Of a DNA stretch of 7,352 bases, positions 5,882-7,352 are shown piece after piece. Origin of the DNA: Synergistaceae bacterium (GTDB taxonomy: Bacteria; Synergistota; Synergistia; Synergistales; Aminobacteriaceae); NCBI GenBank assembly GCA_017446645.1, contig JAFSQO010000394.1, forward strand, positions 1-7,352. Reading direction: 5' to 3'. The stretch's first letter is position 1, and each line of letters begins with the position of its first letter. The position numbers and the translations under genes are program-made. The notes below the pieces were generated by a model. That model had not been told where the DNA came from. It saw nothing but the letters and a program-made list of their open reading frames with translations, and ran no database searches.

Positions 5882-6859
5882 TTATTGCCTCCTGATTGTG
5901 TTGACTTCGCCCGAACGCAAGGTCTCTTTTATGCCTGATTGATTGATTATCTCAAGTCCGCCGTCATCGCTGATCCCGGTAACGTGTCCTGTAAAAATCT
6001 CGTTATCTTTCATGTAAGTGATGTCCTGATTGATTAAGAGTGAGCGTTTCCTGTATTCCTGAATTATGAACGGCTGAGTCAAGTCCTCTGCAAAATCCAT
6101 GATGTAATCTGCAACTCTTGCGCAAAGTTCATTGCGTGAGAATTTTGCTGAACCGTCAGGAAATATCGAGCCTGCATTGTAATCTCCTGCAAATTTCTTT
6201 GTCGTTACGTTAATTCCTATTCCTGTAACGACGCTGTCAATTTCGCCGCTTTCAAAGCTCATGATTGCTTCTGTTAATATGCCTGTAATCTTTTTGCCGT
6301 GAATCAATATATCATTGACCCACTTGATTTTTGTCTCACCCATAAGTTCCGGGCATAAGCTCTCGATTGCAAGACAGACGCTGACAGCATCAACAATAGT
6401 TATAAACTGAAACTTTGCAGCTTCGATATTTTCAGGCTTTAATACAATGCTCATGTAAAGCCCCGTCCCTGCAGGAGACTCGAAACTGTGGCCAAGCCTC
6501 CCGCGCCCTGATGTCTGGTAATTCGCTGCTATTAACGTCCCGTGAAGTGCCTGATTACTCATTGCCAGTCTTTTAGCGTAGTTGTTCGTAGAGTCTATTT
6601 CGTCAAAGCAAATGACTTGTTTTATCAACGTATCCTGCTTCAGGTGAGAAATTATGCCTTGTTCTGTCAAGACATCGCTGAAATTTTCGAGCATATAGCC
6701 CTTGTTGGTTCGCGATTTAATTACATGGCCGTCTTTTCTGAGTGAGGCTATGACCTTCCAGATTGCTGCCCTTGAGACCATAAAGTTCTCAGCAAGTTCT
6801 TCACCGGAAATATATTCACCCCTGCGAGACTCCAGTATGTTAAGTATTTCCTGTTTCAT
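5882..6859 (-). CDS. birA: Bifunctional biotin-[acetyl-CoA-carboxylase] ligase / biotin operon repressor
   Basis: This is a class II BirA of 325 residues. It makes biotinyl-AMP, transfers biotin to carrier proteins such as AccB, and as a holo-dimer represses biotin genes. The N-terminal winged helix-turn-helix (about 1-58) contains ISGEELAENFMVSRAAIWKVI and a wing ending NKGYML. The catalytic domain has DEIDSTNNYA (86-95), the biotinyl-AMP loop GRGRLG (118-123), KWVNDIL (179-185), KKITGIL (189-195) and GIGINV (213-218). A C-terminal SH3-like domain spans about 280-320. The length matches E. coli BirA (321). The start is taken as the ATG at 6859 because GGGGTGAT, a good anti-SD match, lies 10 nt upstream. 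A GTG at 6874 would add five residues and lies within that site. The HTH plus the adjacent bioY point to autoregulation through the candidate operator upstream. Confidence 0.95.
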   Translation of the reverse strand: MKQEILNILESRRGEYISGEELAENFMVSRAAIWKVIASLRKDGHVIKSRTNKGYMLENFSDVLTEQGIISHLKQDTLIKQVICFDEIDSTNNYAKRLAMSNQALHGTLIAANYQTSGRGRLGHSFESPAGTGLYMSIVLKPENIEAAKFQFITIVDAVSVCLAIESLCPELMGETKIKWVNDILIHGKKITGILTEAIMSFESGEIDSVVTGIGINVTTKKFAGDYNAGSIFPDGSAKFSRNELCARVADYIMDFAEDLTQPFIIQEYRKRSLLINQDITYMKDNEIFTGHVTGISDDGGLEIINQSGIKETLRSGEVNTIRRQ

Positions 6860-6869
6860 GAATAAATTA

Positions 6870-6877
6870 ATCACCCC
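6870..6877 (-). promoter_or_regulatory. Ribosome binding site that decides the birA start
   Basis: The minus strand reads GGGGTGAT here, matching the GGTGAT part of the 16S anti-SD complement, 10 nt before the ATG at 6859. The alternative GTG start (6872-6874) falls inside the site itself, so it is unlikely to be used. Confidence 0.6.
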
Positions 6878-6898
6878 GTAATGAGTAAAATCTAAAAA

Positions 6899-6931
6899 TG
6901 TAAACGCTTATAATTATATTACGAGTTGACA
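6899..6931 (-). promoter_or_regulatory. Candidate BirA operator over the birA-bioY promoter
   Basis: Two inverted half-sites, TGTAAAC (6899-6905) and GTTGACA (6925-6931), match in six of seven positions and are separated by 19 nt. They resemble the known BirA box (TTGTAAAC and its complement, separated by roughly 18 nt between the same core letters in E. coli). A minus-strand TATAAT (6918 down to 6913) lies in the spacer, so bound BirA would cover the -10 element; the matching -35 is poor. The site is about 40-70 nt upstream of the birA start. No other gene between it and birA could own it. Confidence 0.5.
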
Positions 6932-6945
6932 ATAAAAGCCCACAC

Positions 6946-6975
6946 TTGCAGAAAAAATATCTTAGTGGTTATAAT
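6946..6975 (+). promoter_or_regulatory. Candidate plus-strand promoter toward the TnpB-like gene
   Basis: TTGCAG (6946-6951) and a perfect TATAAT (6970-6975) are spaced by 18 nt. Transcription would start near 6982-6987, so the dyad that begins at 6987 would form the very 5' end of the transcript. A second TATAAT (7054-7059) lacks a properly spaced -35. Confidence 0.45.
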
Positions 6976-6986
6976 TTATCCTAAAA

Positions 6987-7041
6987 TATGCAAGAATACT
7001 CCAACTTCTATAAGTTCTATAAGTGGGAGATGAATTGCATA
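6987..7041. repeat. Two-arm imperfect inverted repeat upstream of the TnpB-like gene
   Basis: The outer arm TATGCAA (6987-6993) pairs perfectly with TTGCATA (7035-7041). A symmetric 5/5 unpaired stretch follows. The inner arm CTCCAACTT (6999-7007) then pairs with AAGTGGGAG (7021-7029), with a single A/G mismatch, around a 13-nt loop. The structure is centred at 7014. It may be the subterminal hairpin of an IS200/IS605-type left end, or a 5'-UTR or operator element. The sequence supports the symmetry, not the function. Confidence 0.6.
7006..7024 (+). repeat. 9-bp tandem direct repeat inside the dyad loop
   Basis: TTCTATAAG occurs twice back to back (7006-7014 and 7015-7023), followed by one more T. 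It spans the loop and inner right arm of the surrounding dyad, so alternative pairings of the hairpin are possible. Confidence 0.6.
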
Positions 7042-7075
7042 ATCGTAATATAGTATAATTTTTCCGGTGTTGACT

Positions 7076-7352
7076 ATGACAGAAGATGAAAGATTAGCAA
7101 AGAACGAACGAATACGGGAAGCAGGCAGGGCAACGAAGCTCCGAAGAAAAGAGCAGATTTGCCGGGTGTGGCGTGTGAAAATTGACTTCTCTCACCTGAA
7201 TTCACAGCAGCAGAACGCAATTAAAATGTTGTTCGTAGAAGCTAAGAGACTTCATAATGACATAATCACTTTTCTGAAAGAACATGACATTAACGAGTAT
7301 GATTACAAGACTCAGATAGTTCATAATCTCGATAAAGACAAGAATCCTGTAA
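7076..7352 (+). CDS. TnpB-like protein (IS200/IS605 OrfB type), N-terminal part; 3' end outside window
   Basis: An open frame starts at the ATG at 7076 and runs without a stop to the right edge (92 codons). The start is MTEDERLAKNERIREAG, followed by a basic stretch (RATKLRRKEQICRVWRVKID), then SHLNSQQQNAIKMLFVEAKRLHNDIITFL. This resembles the N-terminal region of TnpB/OrfB proteins of IS200/IS605-type elements, where a beta strand (VWRVKID) leads into a helix with a LF-EAK--(Y/H)N pattern. TnpB proteins are RNA-guided DNA nucleases. The RuvC catalytic residues and zinc finger lie beyond the window and cannot be checked, and no tnpA is visible. The ribosome binding site is weak (CCGGTG). An in-frame stop at 7046-7048 limits extension; GTG 7067 and TTG 7070 are other possible starts. 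The assignment comes from pattern recognition of the N-terminus only. Confidence 0.6.
   Translation, partial: MTEDERLAKNERIREAGRATKLRRKEQICRVWRVKIDFSHLNSQQQNAIKMLFVEAKRLHNDIITFLKEHDINEYDYKTQIVHNLDKDKNPV

Noticed and set aside
6860..6874. GTG start for birA at 6874
   Set aside because: It would sit inside the GGGGTGAT ribosome binding site and add five residues that the family does not need; the ATG at 6859 fits better.
7030..7053. Seven-residue peptide frame (ATG at 7030 to TAG at 7051) upstream of the TnpB-like gene, as a leader peptide
   Set aside because: The GGGAG directly abuts the ATG with no spacer, and the peptide has no runs of a regulatory amino acid.
7035..7059. TTGCAT plus TATAAT as a promoter for the TnpB-like gene
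   Set aside because: The spacer is only 13 nt, too short for sigma70. TTGCAT is better explained as the right outer arm of the dyad.
1..7352. CRISPR array, tRNA or rRNA genes
   Set aside because: No regularly spaced repeats, cloverleaf-like segments or rRNA-like sequence were seen on either strand.

Overview
The window looks like chromosomal DNA of an anaerobic bacterium with two membranes, most likely a Synergistota member from a gut or rumen setting. This is inference. The combination seen is an outer-membrane secretin, an Asp23/Gls24 protein, and an efp - asp23 - membrane protein - nusB cluster of the kind common in Firmicutes and Synergistota, at moderate-to-low GC. No rRNA, tRNA or marker gene settles the taxonomy.

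Layout, left to right. (1) Positions 2-349 hold the 3' end of a dicarboxylate/amino acid:cation symporter, closed by an intrinsic terminator (372-409). (2) A secretin gene (565-2238) has its own sigma70-type promoter (481-509). Its real start is almost certainly the ATG at 565, not the GTG at 412. (3) A tightly packed plus-strand cluster follows: efp, an Asp23/Gls24 gene, a small membrane protein carrying a degenerate Asp23-like domain, nusB, and a family-2 glycosyltransferase. Gaps are 2-6 nt and one stop/start overlaps (TGATG at 3328-3332), so they are probably co-transcribed. (4) A convergent minus-strand pair, birA-bioY, encodes biotin ligase/repressor and the biotin transporter S component. 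It shares a GC-rich hairpin (5304-5325) with the end of the glycosyltransferase gene. (5) A 200-bp divergent intergenic region contains a candidate BirA operator placed over the birA -10 element, a plus-strand promoter, and a long two-arm dyad (6987-7041). (6) The 5' part of a TnpB-like (IS200/IS605 OrfB-type) gene runs off the right edge.

How the parts fit. efp and nusB are translation and transcription housekeeping genes. The Asp23 protein and its membrane neighbour look like an envelope-associated pair, comparable to Asp23/AmaP of staphylococci. birA-bioY is a self-contained module for biotin uptake, use and repression. The right edge looks like the left part of a mobile element inserted upstream of birA.

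Most of the window is ordinary. The points most worth a second look are the two-arm dyad upstream of the TnpB-like gene, the candidate BirA operator, the arginine-tipped EF-P with Met in place of the usual Pro, the Asp23-like domain hidden in the small membrane protein, and the missing substrate-site arginine in the symporter.
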